Assembly (NCBI GenBank): GCA_902623545.1
Contig: CACNUI010000002.1
Coordinates: forward strand, 62,001-126,000
Source: an uncultured Alphaproteobacteria bacterium
Lineage (GTDB): Bacteria; Pseudomonadota; Alphaproteobacteria; HIMB59; GCA-002718135
DNA length: 64,000 nt
Reading direction: 5' to 3'
A model generated the notes under the pieces. It was given only the letters and a program-made list of their open reading frames with translations, made no database searches and was not told the DNA's origin. The position numbers and the translations under genes were made by a program. Within the stretch, counting starts at the first letter, position 1. Each line of letters begins with the position of its first letter. This document shows, piece by piece, positions 49,834 to 58,871 of the stretch.

Positions 49834-51069
49834 ATGAAAAAACTATTAATTGCTCTATTTTTCACATTTGTTAGCACAAGTGCATATGCCGGTGGGCACT
49901 CACCTTGTGGAGTAACAGATGGATCAATAAAGATTCTAGCAAACGAATTTACAACATACAGAATTTTCATGGATGAAGTAAAAAGTTGTGCAGGACCTGA
50001 TGCAGATTTTTCTGTAACACATTCCGTTGATCATAATAAATTACAAGTTGCAGCACTTTCAGCTAACCCAGCTGAATTCTCTGCTAAACTTGTAACTAAT
50101 GGTTCAATTACAACTTTAATGAATGATAACTTAATTCGTCCACTTGATGATTTAGTTGCTAAATACGGAAGTGCATTACAAGACAACCAAAAAATCGTGA
50201 TTGATGGAAAGATCTATGCAATAGCTTTTATGGCTAATGCTCAACATCTTTGGTACAGAGAAAGTATTCTTAATGATTTAGGTATCGCAGTTCCTTCAAC
50301 ATATGAAGAAGTAATTGCAGCTGCAGAGAAAATTAAAGCTTCTGGCAAAATGGCTAACCCATACGCTGGTGCTTTCAAATCTGGATGGAACCTAGGTCAA
50401 GAGTTTGTAAACATGTACCTCGGTCATGGAGGTGATTTCTTTAAAGCTGGGACAGCTGAAGTTAGTGTAAATAATGCTAAAGGAGTAGCTGCTCTTAATA
50501 TGCTTAAAAGATTAACAGAAGTAAGTAACCCTGATTTCTTAACTCAAGATACAAATGCAGTTAAAGAAGAATGGGAGTCTGGTAATGTAGCATTAATGCA
50601 TATCTGGAATTCAGGTGCAGCTTCATTGTTAGATGATGAAGGTGATCAAGCAATTAAAGCTGATACTAGATTAGCTCCTTCTCCATCTGTAGGTGGTGGA
50701 AGTAAACCAGCAACAACTCTTTGGTGGGATGGATTTGGAATTGCAACAAATACTTCTGATGCAAATGCAGAAGCATCATTTAGAGCTCTTTTAGGTGCAG
50801 CAACTTCAACAGAAATGGCAAATGCTAATCCAAATGCAACAATTTGGTTGATTGATGGTTATTCACCAGGAGATACAGCAGGACCAGTTGTTGACGCTGC
50901 TAACAGAGGTGCAACACCTTACCCAAGCTTACCATACATGAGTCTATTACATGGTGCTTTGAGTACAGAACTTGTTGAATTTCTACAAGGAAATGAGTCT
51001 GCAGAAAAAGCATTAGCGGATGTAGAAGCTGCTTATGTAGCAAAAGCTACTGAGCAAGGCTTTCTATAA
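49834..51069 (+). CDS. ABC transporter substrate-binding protein, family 1 (sugar-type)
   Basis: Signal peptide (MKKLLIALFFTFVSTSAYA) and MalE-like fold (AIAFMANAQHLWYRESILNDLGIAVPSTYEEVIAAAEKIK). Confidence 0.9.
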   Translation: MKKLLIALFFTFVSTSAYAGGHSPCGVTDGSIKILANEFTTYRIFMDEVKSCAGPDADFSVTHSVDHNKLQVAALSANPAEFSAKLVTNGSITTLMNDNLIRPLDDLVAKYGSALQDNQKIVIDGKIYAIAFMANAQHLWYRESILNDLGIAVPSTYEEVIAAAEKIKASGKMANPYAGAFKSGWNLGQEFVNMYLGHGGDFFKAGTAEVSVNNAKGVAALNMLKRLTEVSNPDFLTQDTNAVKEEWESGNVALMHIWNSGAASLLDDEGDQAIKADTRLAPSPSVGGGSKPATTLWWDGFGIATNTSDANAEASFRALLGAATSTEMANANPNATIWLIDGYSPGDTAGPVVDAANRGATPYPSLPYMSLLHGALSTELVEFLQGNESAEKALADVEAAYVAKATEQGFL

Positions 51070-51089
51070 ACCTTATAATTATTTATGAT

Positions 51090-51117
51090 AAAGTGGAACA
51101 TTATTATGTTCCACTTT
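51090..51117 (+). terminator. Hairpin with U-tract between SBP and permease genes
   Basis: AAAGTGGAACAT-TATT-ATGTTCCACTTT followed by T-run. Confidence 0.85.
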
Positions 51118-51135
51118 TTTTTTAGTAAGAAATAG

Positions 51136-52164
51136 ATGCCCCACAGAACATTCTTTTGGTTCTTCTTTCCAAGTGGATTGGCAATGTTATTATTTATTGG
51201 TCTTCCAATTATTTCTAGTTTTTTCCAGTCTCTTCATATCGAGCCTGAACAAATTTTAATGGAAGTAGAAAAATGTGACCCATTTGGATGCAAAACGGAA
51301 ACAAAAGTTGATATTGAAGCTACAACGAAATTACAAGAAGAACAACCGCTTGGAAGGTTTAATGGTTTAGGAACATACGGAGATAGAAACCATTTGGCTT
51401 TTGAAGAAATTAAAGAGGCCTGGATTAATTCCTCATCGATAGCAGAGTTTACGGATATTTTATTAAATTTACCTTTCTACAAAGCACTTTTATTTACACT
51501 TACATTTTGTTTTGCAGTTACACCACCAGTTGTAGTTTTAGGATTCATCGTTGCTTTAAGTGTAAATACAATTACAAAAAGTTTAAAAGGACCAACCATT
51601 TTTGGTGTTATACTACCTATGATTGTAACACCGCTAATTGGATCTCTCGTTTTATTTTGGATGATAGATGCTAAAGGAATACTAGGTTCTTTTATTCAAT
51701 TCTTATTTGATGATCCAAACCTATCACTTAAGTCTTCAAGTCAATTGACTTGGATAACTCTGATTATTTATGGTATCTGGCACAATACTCCATTTGCATT
51801 TGTTGTTTTTTATGCTGCATTACAAACTGTTCCTCAAGATCCAATTGAAGCAGCGATTATAGATGGTGCATCAAGATATGAAAGAGTAAGACATATTGTT
51901 ATTCCACATCTTTATCCAGTAGCAACATTTATTATATTAATTTGTCTAATGGATAATTTTAGAGTTCTTGAACCAATAATTGGGTTCGCTGCTGAAGGAG
52001 TTGCTCAATCACTATCTTGGATGATTTATAATGACCTTAGAAGTGAAAACAAAATGTTATTTGGGTCTGCAGGAGCAACATCTATGTTAACTATCATTGG
52101 TGTAGCAATCTTATTAACACCAGTACTTATAAGAACATGGAGAGAATTTAGGACAGAAAGATAA
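51136..52164 (+). CDS. ABC transporter permease (MalF-type)
   Basis: EAA motif EAAIIDGASRYERVRHIVIPHLYP; multiple TM segments. Confidence 0.9.
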   Translation: MPHRTFFWFFFPSGLAMLLFIGLPIISSFFQSLHIEPEQILMEVEKCDPFGCKTETKVDIEATTKLQEEQPLGRFNGLGTYGDRNHLAFEEIKEAWINSSSIAEFTDILLNLPFYKALLFTLTFCFAVTPPVVVLGFIVALSVNTITKSLKGPTIFGVILPMIVTPLIGSLVLFWMIDAKGILGSFIQFLFDDPNLSLKSSSQLTWITLIIYGIWHNTPFAFVVFYAALQTVPQDPIEAAIIDGASRYERVRHIVIPHLYPVATFIILICLMDNFRVLEPIIGFAAEGVAQSLSWMIYNDLRSENKMLFGSAGATSMLTIIGVAILLTPVLIRTWREFRTER

Positions 52165-52165
52165 T

Positions 52166-53047
52166 ATGGAATCAAAAATTAATAGATACTCAAAACAACT
52201 AATTTTAATAAATAGTTTTTTTATTTTAGCTTGGTTAGTTGTTTCTGTATTTCCTTTTATATGGACTTTTTGGGGATCTTTTAAAGTAAAAGCTGACTTT
52301 TTCTCGAGAGCTGATTGGATGTTCGCAGTTACAGGAGTTAATACTTTGATAGAAACAGGAGATACTTCTACAGTTAAGGCTTATGTAGAGTCTTGGACCG
52401 AAGGTGAATTTTGGAAAGCAACTATGAATACAGTTATTATTACTGTTTCTGTTGTAACGATCTCTTTATTTTTAGGAACATTAGGTGCTTACGCATTGTC
52501 TAGATCAACATATAAATATACTTTTTGGATTTTAATAGCTGCTCTGATTTTTAGAGCGATGCCACACATTACATTAGTTTCAGGTTATCTATTTCCCTTC
52601 TTCCAATTGAACGTTTGGGGCATACTTCCAACTACAATAATTGTTTTAGTTGCTATTAATCAACCTTTTACATTATGGTTACTTTATTCTTTCTTTAAAA
52701 CAGTTCCTAAAGAATTAGATGAAAGTGCACTAATCGATGGCTGCTCATATTTTCAAGCATTTAGATTTGTTATAATGCCCGTTATGTGGCCAGGTGTTGT
52801 TACAGCAGGTTTATTTAGTATGATGTTAGCCTATAATGATTTTACAGTTACTTCACTTCTTTTAAATCAGCAGAATTATACAATGGTTCCCAAAATTAAT
52901 GCTTATTTAGGTACAATTGAACATAGTGGAAATTATATGTGGGCAGTCTCAAGTGTTGTTTCTGCAACTGCACCACTATTTATGATAATTATGTTCTTCC
53001 AAAGACAGTTAATAAGCGGCTTAACTGCTGGTGCGGTAAAGGGATAA
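52166..53047 (+). CDS. ABC transporter permease (MalG-type)
   Basis: DESALIDGCSYFQAFRFVIMPVMWPG EAA motif. Confidence 0.9.
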   Translation: MESKINRYSKQLILINSFFILAWLVVSVFPFIWTFWGSFKVKADFFSRADWMFAVTGVNTLIETGDTSTVKAYVESWTEGEFWKATMNTVIITVSVVTISLFLGTLGAYALSRSTYKYTFWILIAALIFRAMPHITLVSGYLFPFFQLNVWGILPTTIIVLVAINQPFTLWLLYSFFKTVPKELDESALIDGCSYFQAFRFVIMPVMWPGVVTAGLFSMMLAYNDFTVTSLLLNQQNYTMVPKINAYLGTIEHSGNYMWAVSSVVSATAPLFMIIMFFQRQLISGLTAGAVKG

Positions 53048-53069
53048 TAGAACATAAATTTTTTATCTT

Positions 53070-53729
53070 ATGAAATATCAAGCAATACTGTTCGGATCTA
53101 TAGGAACACTTATTGAATCTTCTAACATTCAACGTAATTCATTTAATGAGGCTTTTAAAGAAGCTGGTTTAGATTGGTACTGGGATGAGCAAGATTATAA
53201 AATTTTGTTAAAAAAATCTGGTGGGACAAAAAGAGTAGAAGATTTTGCTGAAAAAAATAATACTAATGTAAATGCTTCACAAATTAGAAATAGAAAAACA
53301 GAAATCTTTAGTTCATTCATTATTAAGAACAAACAAAAATTAAGAAAAAGTGTTGATGAAATAATTAAGTATACAAAAGAAAATAATATTAAACTTGCTT
53401 TCTCAACTTCTACAACTTTAAATAATGTCGATGCAGTATTTGAAAGTCTTTCTGGTCAAATTGCTAGAGAAGATTTTGACTTTATTGGTAATAAATCATT
53501 CGTTAAAAATGAAAAACCACATCCAGAAATTTATAAAGTCACATTAGATAAACTAAATTTACAACCAGAAGATTGTATTGCAATAGAGGATACTGAAGAA
53601 AGTAGTAATTCTGCTGTGAGTGCAGGAATTAAGTGCGTTGGATTTCCAGGTGATTACCACCTAGAAGATAATTTTCAAATGTGCATCAAAAAAATGAATT
53701 TATTAGATCAATCTATCTTTTCAATGTAA
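53070..53729 (+). CDS. HAD-superfamily-like protein with substituted catalytic motif I
   Basis: CbbY/beta-PGM-like layout with KPHPEIYKVTLDKLNLQPEDCIAIEDTEES, but motif I reads LFGSIGTLIES. Confidence 0.8.
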   Translation: MKYQAILFGSIGTLIESSNIQRNSFNEAFKEAGLDWYWDEQDYKILLKKSGGTKRVEDFAEKNNTNVNASQIRNRKTEIFSSFIIKNKQKLRKSVDEIIKYTKENNIKLAFSTSTTLNNVDAVFESLSGQIAREDFDFIGNKSFVKNEKPHPEIYKVTLDKLNLQPEDCIAIEDTEESSNSAVSAGIKCVGFPGDYHLEDNFQMCIKKMNLLDQSIFSM

Positions 53730-53742
53730 ATAATCAAAATAA

Positions 53743-54510
53743 ATGTTTCTAAAAAATTTTACTGTAAACAACAAAACCGCTCTTGTTACAGGATCAGGTA
53801 AAGGTATAGGTAAAGCATGTGCTTTAGCATTAGCAGAAGCAGGTGCAAATGTAATTATTCTGAGTCGAACAGAGAAAGATCTTTTAATTGTTCAAGACAA
53901 AATTAAAAAACTCAAAAAGAAATGTAGTTATTATGTATGTGATGTTACAAATGTAAAAGAAATTAAAAAAATATTTTCTGAAATCAAGCAATTAGACATA
54001 TTAGTGAATAATGCTGGCACAAATAGGCCTGAATATTTTACTAAAATAAAAAGAAAAGATATGAGTGAAGTTGTTGATCTTAACATTAAAGCATCATTTG
54101 ATATTGCTCAATTGGCAACAAAAGTTATGCTTAAATCAAAAAATCGAAAAAAAATTGGTGGATCAATAATAAATATTTCTTCTCAATTAGGTAAAGTTGG
54201 AGCCCCTCTTAGAAGTGTCTATAATATGACTAAGTTTGGTGTTGAAGGTCTCACTAGAGGAATGGCTATTGATTTGGCTAAATATAACATTAGAGTTAAC
54301 TCTGTTTGTCCTACATTTGTGGAAACACCAATGGTCAAAAAATTTTTTAAAGATAAAAGTTTTAAAAAATCTGTAATTGAAAACATACCTTTAGGAAAAG
54401 TAGCAACAGAAAGAGATATTGCTAGTGCTGTAGTGTATCTTGCTTCAGATGCCGCATCAATGATGACTGGTTCATCACTAGTAATTGATGGAGGATGGAC
54501 AGCTAAATAA
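53743..54510 (+). CDS. Short-chain dehydrogenase/reductase
   Basis: TGSGKGIGKACALALAEAGA, NNAG, YNMTKFGVEGLTR. Confidence 0.93.
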   Translation: MFLKNFTVNNKTALVTGSGKGIGKACALALAEAGANVIILSRTEKDLLIVQDKIKKLKKKCSYYVCDVTNVKEIKKIFSEIKQLDILVNNAGTNRPEYFTKIKRKDMSEVVDLNIKASFDIAQLATKVMLKSKNRKKIGGSIINISSQLGKVGAPLRSVYNMTKFGVEGLTRGMAIDLAKYNIRVNSVCPTFVETPMVKKFFKDKSFKKSVIENIPLGKVATERDIASAVVYLASDAASMMTGSSLVIDGGWTAK

Positions 54511-54517
54511 TCAAAAA

Positions 54518-55375
54518 TTAATTTTCTTTATTTATAAAATAAGTTGATACGATTACAATTACACCACCAATAAAAGTAATTAAAGTTGGTATTTCATAAA
54601 AAATTATAAATGTTAACAACACACCAAATACAGGAAATAAAGCGTAAAATGGAAATACTCTATTAACAGGATACATCCTATACAAATAAAACATCGACAT
54701 GTGTGCAGCAATTGAGACAAAGATACCTGAATGCAATATTAATAACCATGACTGAAAACTAATATTTTTTATTTCGTTTATTGTTTGTCCTTCAAATATT
54801 GATGATGAAATAATTAGTAATACAAATCCAACTAGTCCCATTACTGCATTTGTGAGAGTAACTTCTAAATCTTTTAGGTACCTGGAAAATACTTGTGCAC
54901 TAGCATAGAAGAATGCCATTAATGTTATTAAGATTAATGCAAAAATTTCATTTCTTATCAATGGATCAAAGCCTAACAAAATAATGCCAAAAAAAGAAAT
55001 AAATATAAGTACCCATTTTTTAATACTTACTTTCTCTTTTAAAAAAAATGAGCTTAATAATATTGCAAATGGTACAGCCAGTTGAGAACCAATAATTATC
55101 GGAGAAACTATGTTTGCTTCATTTAAAGATAATGTCATAAAAACATTTGCCAAAAAACCCATAGAAATTGAAAAAAAGAGAAGTGGTAACCAGTATTTTT
55201 TTTCAGGAATTCTAAATCGCCAAAAAGGCAAAAGACATATGAAAACCACTAACATTCTTAAACTTCCCATTAATAATGGGGGTACATTTTCATTAAAAAT
55301 AACTTTCTGAACAGGGTAGGCACTTCCAAATAAAAAAGTGATTATTAAAATTAAAAAGTAATGTCTTAAAAGCAT
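54518..55375 (-). CDS. EamA/DMT-family transporter
   Basis: ~10 TM helices; FGSAYPVQKVIF, paired EamA repeats. Confidence 0.88.
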   Translation of the reverse strand: MLLRHYFLILIITFLFGSAYPVQKVIFNENVPPLLMGSLRMLVVFICLLPFWRFRIPEKKYWLPLLFFSISMGFLANVFMTLSLNEANIVSPIIIGSQLAVPFAILLSSFFLKEKVSIKKWVLIFISFFGIILLGFDPLIRNEIFALILITLMAFFYASAQVFSRYLKDLEVTLTNAVMGLVGFVLLIISSSIFEGQTINEIKNISFQSWLLILHSGIFVSIAAHMSMFYLYRMYPVNRVFPFYALFPVFGVLLTFIIFYEIPTLITFIGGVIVIVSTYFINKEN

Positions 55376-55398
55376 TCGAGCTAAAATTTATTTTCTAA

Positions 55399-56298
55399 TT
55401 AGTTATTTGCAGCAACTACAGCTGCCATAATTGACGCAAGTTTTGAATTTTTACTATCTGCTCTGCTAGGGACTACAACAGGTACTTTACCACCAATTAC
55501 TATTCCTGCTGCACAAGCATTCATAAAATAAACCATTATTTTGGACAAAGAATTTCCAGTTTCTAAATTAGGTACTAATAATACATCAGCATCACCAGCA
55601 ACATCATTATTTATTCCTTTTATTTTAGCTGCTTCCTTAGAAACAGTATTATCAAAAGCAAGCGGTCCCTGAACAAAAGCATTAATTTTTTCTTCTAACG
55701 CAAGTTCCATAACTTTTTTGGCATCAACTGAACTTGGCATACTGTCAATTGGATCTTCTGTACCTGATAAAATTGCAACTTTTGGTTTAGTAATATTTAA
55801 TTTATTACAAAATTGAACAGCATTTTTAAGAATTTGTAATTTTATATCAACTCTTGGTAAAACATTTAAGGCGCCATCAGTAATAAAAAGTGGTTTTTTA
55901 AGCTGCGGTGTAGTCATATGCCAAATATGACTTAATCTTCTGCCATCAAGTAAATTAAATTCTTTTTTTAAATAAGAGCGCATTAAAATATCAGTATGAA
56001 GATTCCCTTTAATTATGATTTTACTTTTATTTTCATTAGAAATTTGACAAGCAATTGATGCACTATCCTCTTCATCTTTAGCCTCTACAATATTAAAATT
56101 AGAAATATCCAAACTTAATTTTTTCGCTGTTTCAGCAATTAAACTTTTATTTCCAATTAAAGTTGGATCGATGAGATTCATATTCTTACCTTCAATTACA
56201 GCTGATAATATGCTTTCTTGATTGGGGCACACAACTGCTGCTGGTATGTTAGGAGTCTCCAAAGCTTTACTTTTAAGATCTTCTGGTAATGTGCTCAT
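55399..56298 (-). CDS. pta: Phosphate acetyltransferase family (Pta); start probably 56298 rather than 56355
   Basis: PTA/PTB family (FITDGALNVLPRVDIKLQIL, VQGPLAFDNTVS, DVLLVPNLETGNSLSKIMVYFMNACAAGIVIGGKVPVVVPSRAD); ORF-track start runs into an inverted repeat. Confidence 0.85.
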   Translation of the reverse strand: MSTLPEDLKSKALETPNIPAAVVCPNQESILSAVIEGKNMNLIDPTLIGNKSLIAETAKKLSLDISNFNIVEAKDEEDSASIACQISNENKSKIIIKGNLHTDILMRSYLKKEFNLLDGRRLSHIWHMTTPQLKKPLFITDGALNVLPRVDIKLQILKNAVQFCNKLNITKPKVAILSGTEDPIDSMPSSVDAKKVMELALEEKINAFVQGPLAFDNTVSKEAAKIKGINNDVAGDADVLLVPNLETGNSLSKIMVYFMNACAAGIVIGGKVPVVVPSRADSKNSKLASIMAAVVAANN

Positions 56299-56350
56299 AT
56301 TTGGTATTCTCTCTATACCACTGCTACATTTTTTCCTATGATATTTCTCT

Positions 56351-56374
56351 TTCAAAGAAGGAATATTCTTTGAA
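56351..56374. promoter_or_regulatory. Perfect 9-bp inverted repeat TTCAAAGAA-GGAATA-TTCTTTGAA
   Basis: Lies in the divergent pta/aminotransferase intergenic region. Confidence 0.75.
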
Positions 56375-56415
56375 TTAGCTAAATTTTCATATACTCAATT
56401 GAAAAAAAGGAAAAA

Positions 56416-57756
56416 ATGGACTTAGAAAAAAGAACCGAAATACCTAACTCTCTTGAAGAACATTGGATGCCATTTACTTCTAATAGAGACTATAAAAATA
56501 GTCCAAGATTAATGGTTAAGGCTGAAGGAGTTTATTATACAGATCATTATGGAAATAAGCTAATCGATGCTAGCTCAGGTTTATTTTGTAGTCCAGCCGG
56601 TCATTCACGACCAGAGATTCGTGAAGCAGTTTCAAACCAGTTAGAACAATTAGACTATGTTCAGCCTTTCCAGCAAGGTTTTGGAGGCTCATTCGATTTG
56701 GCAAGAAAGGTTTCAAAACATACTCCAGAGGATTTAAATAAAATATTTTTTACAATCTGCGGCTCATCAGCAGTTGAAACTGCAATAAAAACAGCCATTG
56801 CATATTTTAAAGCAAAAGGTGAAGGTCATAGATCTCATATTGTTGGTAGAGAACGTGGTTATCACGGTATGAACATTGGTGGAATTTCTGTTGGAGGTAT
56901 GATTGCAAATAGAAAAACATTTTCAAATATTTTGATGCCTAATGTACATCATTTAAGACATACTCATTTACCAGAAAATCTTTTTGTAAAAGGTGAACCA
57001 GAAACTGGAGCTGACCTTGCAGATGATTTAGAAAGAATAGCTGGTAATATAGGCGCAGAAAATATAGCTGCATGTATTGTTGAACCTGTAGCAGGCTCAA
57101 CAGGTACTCTTGTACCACCAAAAGGATATTTAAAACGTTTAAGAGAAATATGCAATAAACACGGTATACTTTTAATCTTTGACGAAGTCATAACTGGTTG
57201 GGGTAGAATGGGAGCACCATTTGGAGCTCAAGCGTTTGATGTTTGTCCTGATATAATGACAATGGCTAAAGCAATAACCAATGGAGTTGTGCCATTAGGA
57301 GCTGTTGCATCTAGAGATCATATATATGACACTATTGTTGACGCATCTCCAACAGGTGCAATAGAATTTTTCCATGGTTATACTTACTCTGCAATTCCTG
57401 TTTCAATGGCTGCAGGTCTTGCAATGCAGGATATTATTGAAAAAGAAAATCTTTTTGAAAGAGCAAAAGATATGTCGCCTTATTTTCTAGATGGTTTATT
57501 TTCTCTAAAAGACCTTGATATAATTACTGATATCAGAGGTTATGGAATGATGGGTGGAATTGATATTAAGATGGATGAACGATTAGGTAAGGCTGGTTAT
57601 GCATGTTTTAAAAAATTATTCGAAGCCGGTTTAAGTCTTAAAGCAACAGGAGATTGTTTGATTGTTGCTCCTCCATTTATTTGTGAAAAAAAACATGTAG
57701 ACGAGATTATAGAAAAATTAAGAACAGGTATCTCAAATTATATGCATAATAGATAA
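56416..57756 (+). CDS. Class-III aminotransferase (omega-amino acid/taurine-pyruvate type)
   Basis: EHWMPFTSNRDYK, CGSSAVETAIKTAIAYF, RERGYHGMNIGG, IFDEVITGWGRMG, MAKAITNGVVPLGAV. Confidence 0.9.
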   Translation: MDLEKRTEIPNSLEEHWMPFTSNRDYKNSPRLMVKAEGVYYTDHYGNKLIDASSGLFCSPAGHSRPEIREAVSNQLEQLDYVQPFQQGFGGSFDLARKVSKHTPEDLNKIFFTICGSSAVETAIKTAIAYFKAKGEGHRSHIVGRERGYHGMNIGGISVGGMIANRKTFSNILMPNVHHLRHTHLPENLFVKGEPETGADLADDLERIAGNIGAENIAACIVEPVAGSTGTLVPPKGYLKRLREICNKHGILLIFDEVITGWGRMGAPFGAQAFDVCPDIMTMAKAITNGVVPLGAVASRDHIYDTIVDASPTGAIEFFHGYTYSAIPVSMAAGLAMQDIIEKENLFERAKDMSPYFLDGLFSLKDLDIITDIRGYGMMGGIDIKMDERLGKAGYACFKKLFEAGLSLKATGDCLIVAPPFICEKKHVDEIIEKLRTGISNYMHNR

Positions 57757-58871
57757 TGAAAGTTGGAGTACCCTCTGAAATTAAAGCTCAAGAATCAAGA
57801 GTCGGCCTTACACCGCAAAGTGTAAAAGAATTAGCTAAAGAAAACCATACTGTTTTAATTCAAAAAAATGCGGGAATTGGTGCTGGTTTTTCAAATAGTG
57901 ATTATGAAAATTCTGGAGCAAAAATCGTTAATTCAGCAGAGGATATATTTAACGACTCTGAAATGATTATCAAGGTTAAGGAACCTCAGATGAATGAAGT
58001 AGAAATGTTAAAAGAAAATCAAATTCTATTTACTTATTTACATCTTTCAGCTGCTCCCCAGTTAACAAAAGGTCTAATAGACTCAAAATCAATTTGTATT
58101 GCTTATGAAACAGTAACTGATCAAAACAATAAACTACCATTGTTAGCTCCCATGAGCGCAGTTGCTGGAAGGATGTCAATTCAAGCTGGAGCTTATTCAC
58201 TTGAAAAGCACAAAGGAGGCAGTGGCTTACTATTAGGTGGTGCCCCAGGTGTTTTACCTGGTAAAGTTCTGATTTTAGGAGGTGGTGTTGTTGGTGAAAA
58301 CGCTGCAATCATTGCAACAGGAATGCAAGCAAAAGTATTCATCACTGACAAATCAGAGCAAAGGTTAGAAGAATTAAAAGAAAAATTTGGAGATAAAATT
58401 GAACCTTTGCATAGTGATAAAATCAATATTCAAGATTATATTTCTGAATGTGATTTATTAATTGGTGGAGTTTTGGTGCCTGGTTCCAATGCTCCAAAAA
58501 TAATTACAAAAGAAATGATTAAAAAAATGAAGAGTGGATCAGTAATTGTAGATGTTGCAATAGATCAAGGAGGCTGCGTGGAAACAAGCAAACCAACAAC
58601 TCATGCAAATCCAACGTATATAGTTGATGACATTGTTCATTATTGTGTAGCAAATATGCCAGGGGGTGTGCCAAGAACCTCAACTCTTGCTTTAAATACT
58701 GTTACATTACCTTTTATTCAAAATTTAGCTGCAAATGGTTTTAATAATGCACTAAAAAATAATAAAAACTTTATGGATGGTCTAAATATTTATAAAGGCT
58801 CTGTGACTTATAAAGCTATTGCTGATGATTTAAGCTATGAATATATAGATCCTGACACTTTAGTTCACTAG
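57756..58871 (+). CDS. ald: Alanine dehydrogenase
   Basis: MKVGVPSEIKAQESRVGLTPQSVKEL, GGVVGENAAIIATGMQA, DVAIDQGGCVETSKPTTH; start overlaps aminotransferase stop. Confidence 0.95.
   Translation: MKVGVPSEIKAQESRVGLTPQSVKELAKENHTVLIQKNAGIGAGFSNSDYENSGAKIVNSAEDIFNDSEMIIKVKEPQMNEVEMLKENQILFTYLHLSAAPQLTKGLIDSKSICIAYETVTDQNNKLPLLAPMSAVAGRMSIQAGAYSLEKHKGGSGLLLGGAPGVLPGKVLILGGGVVGENAAIIATGMQAKVFITDKSEQRLEELKEKFGDKIEPLHSDKINIQDYISECDLLIGGVLVPGSNAPKIITKEMIKKMKSGSVIVDVAIDQGGCVETSKPTTHANPTYIVDDIVHYCVANMPGGVPRTSTLALNTVTLPFIQNLAANGFNNALKNNKNFMDGLNIYKGSVTYKAIADDLSYEYIDPDTLVH

Noticed and set aside
56939-58426. Minus-strand ORFs 56939..57121, 56964..57191, 58030..58308 and 58193..58426
   Set aside because: Shadow ORFs inside the aminotransferase and ald genes.
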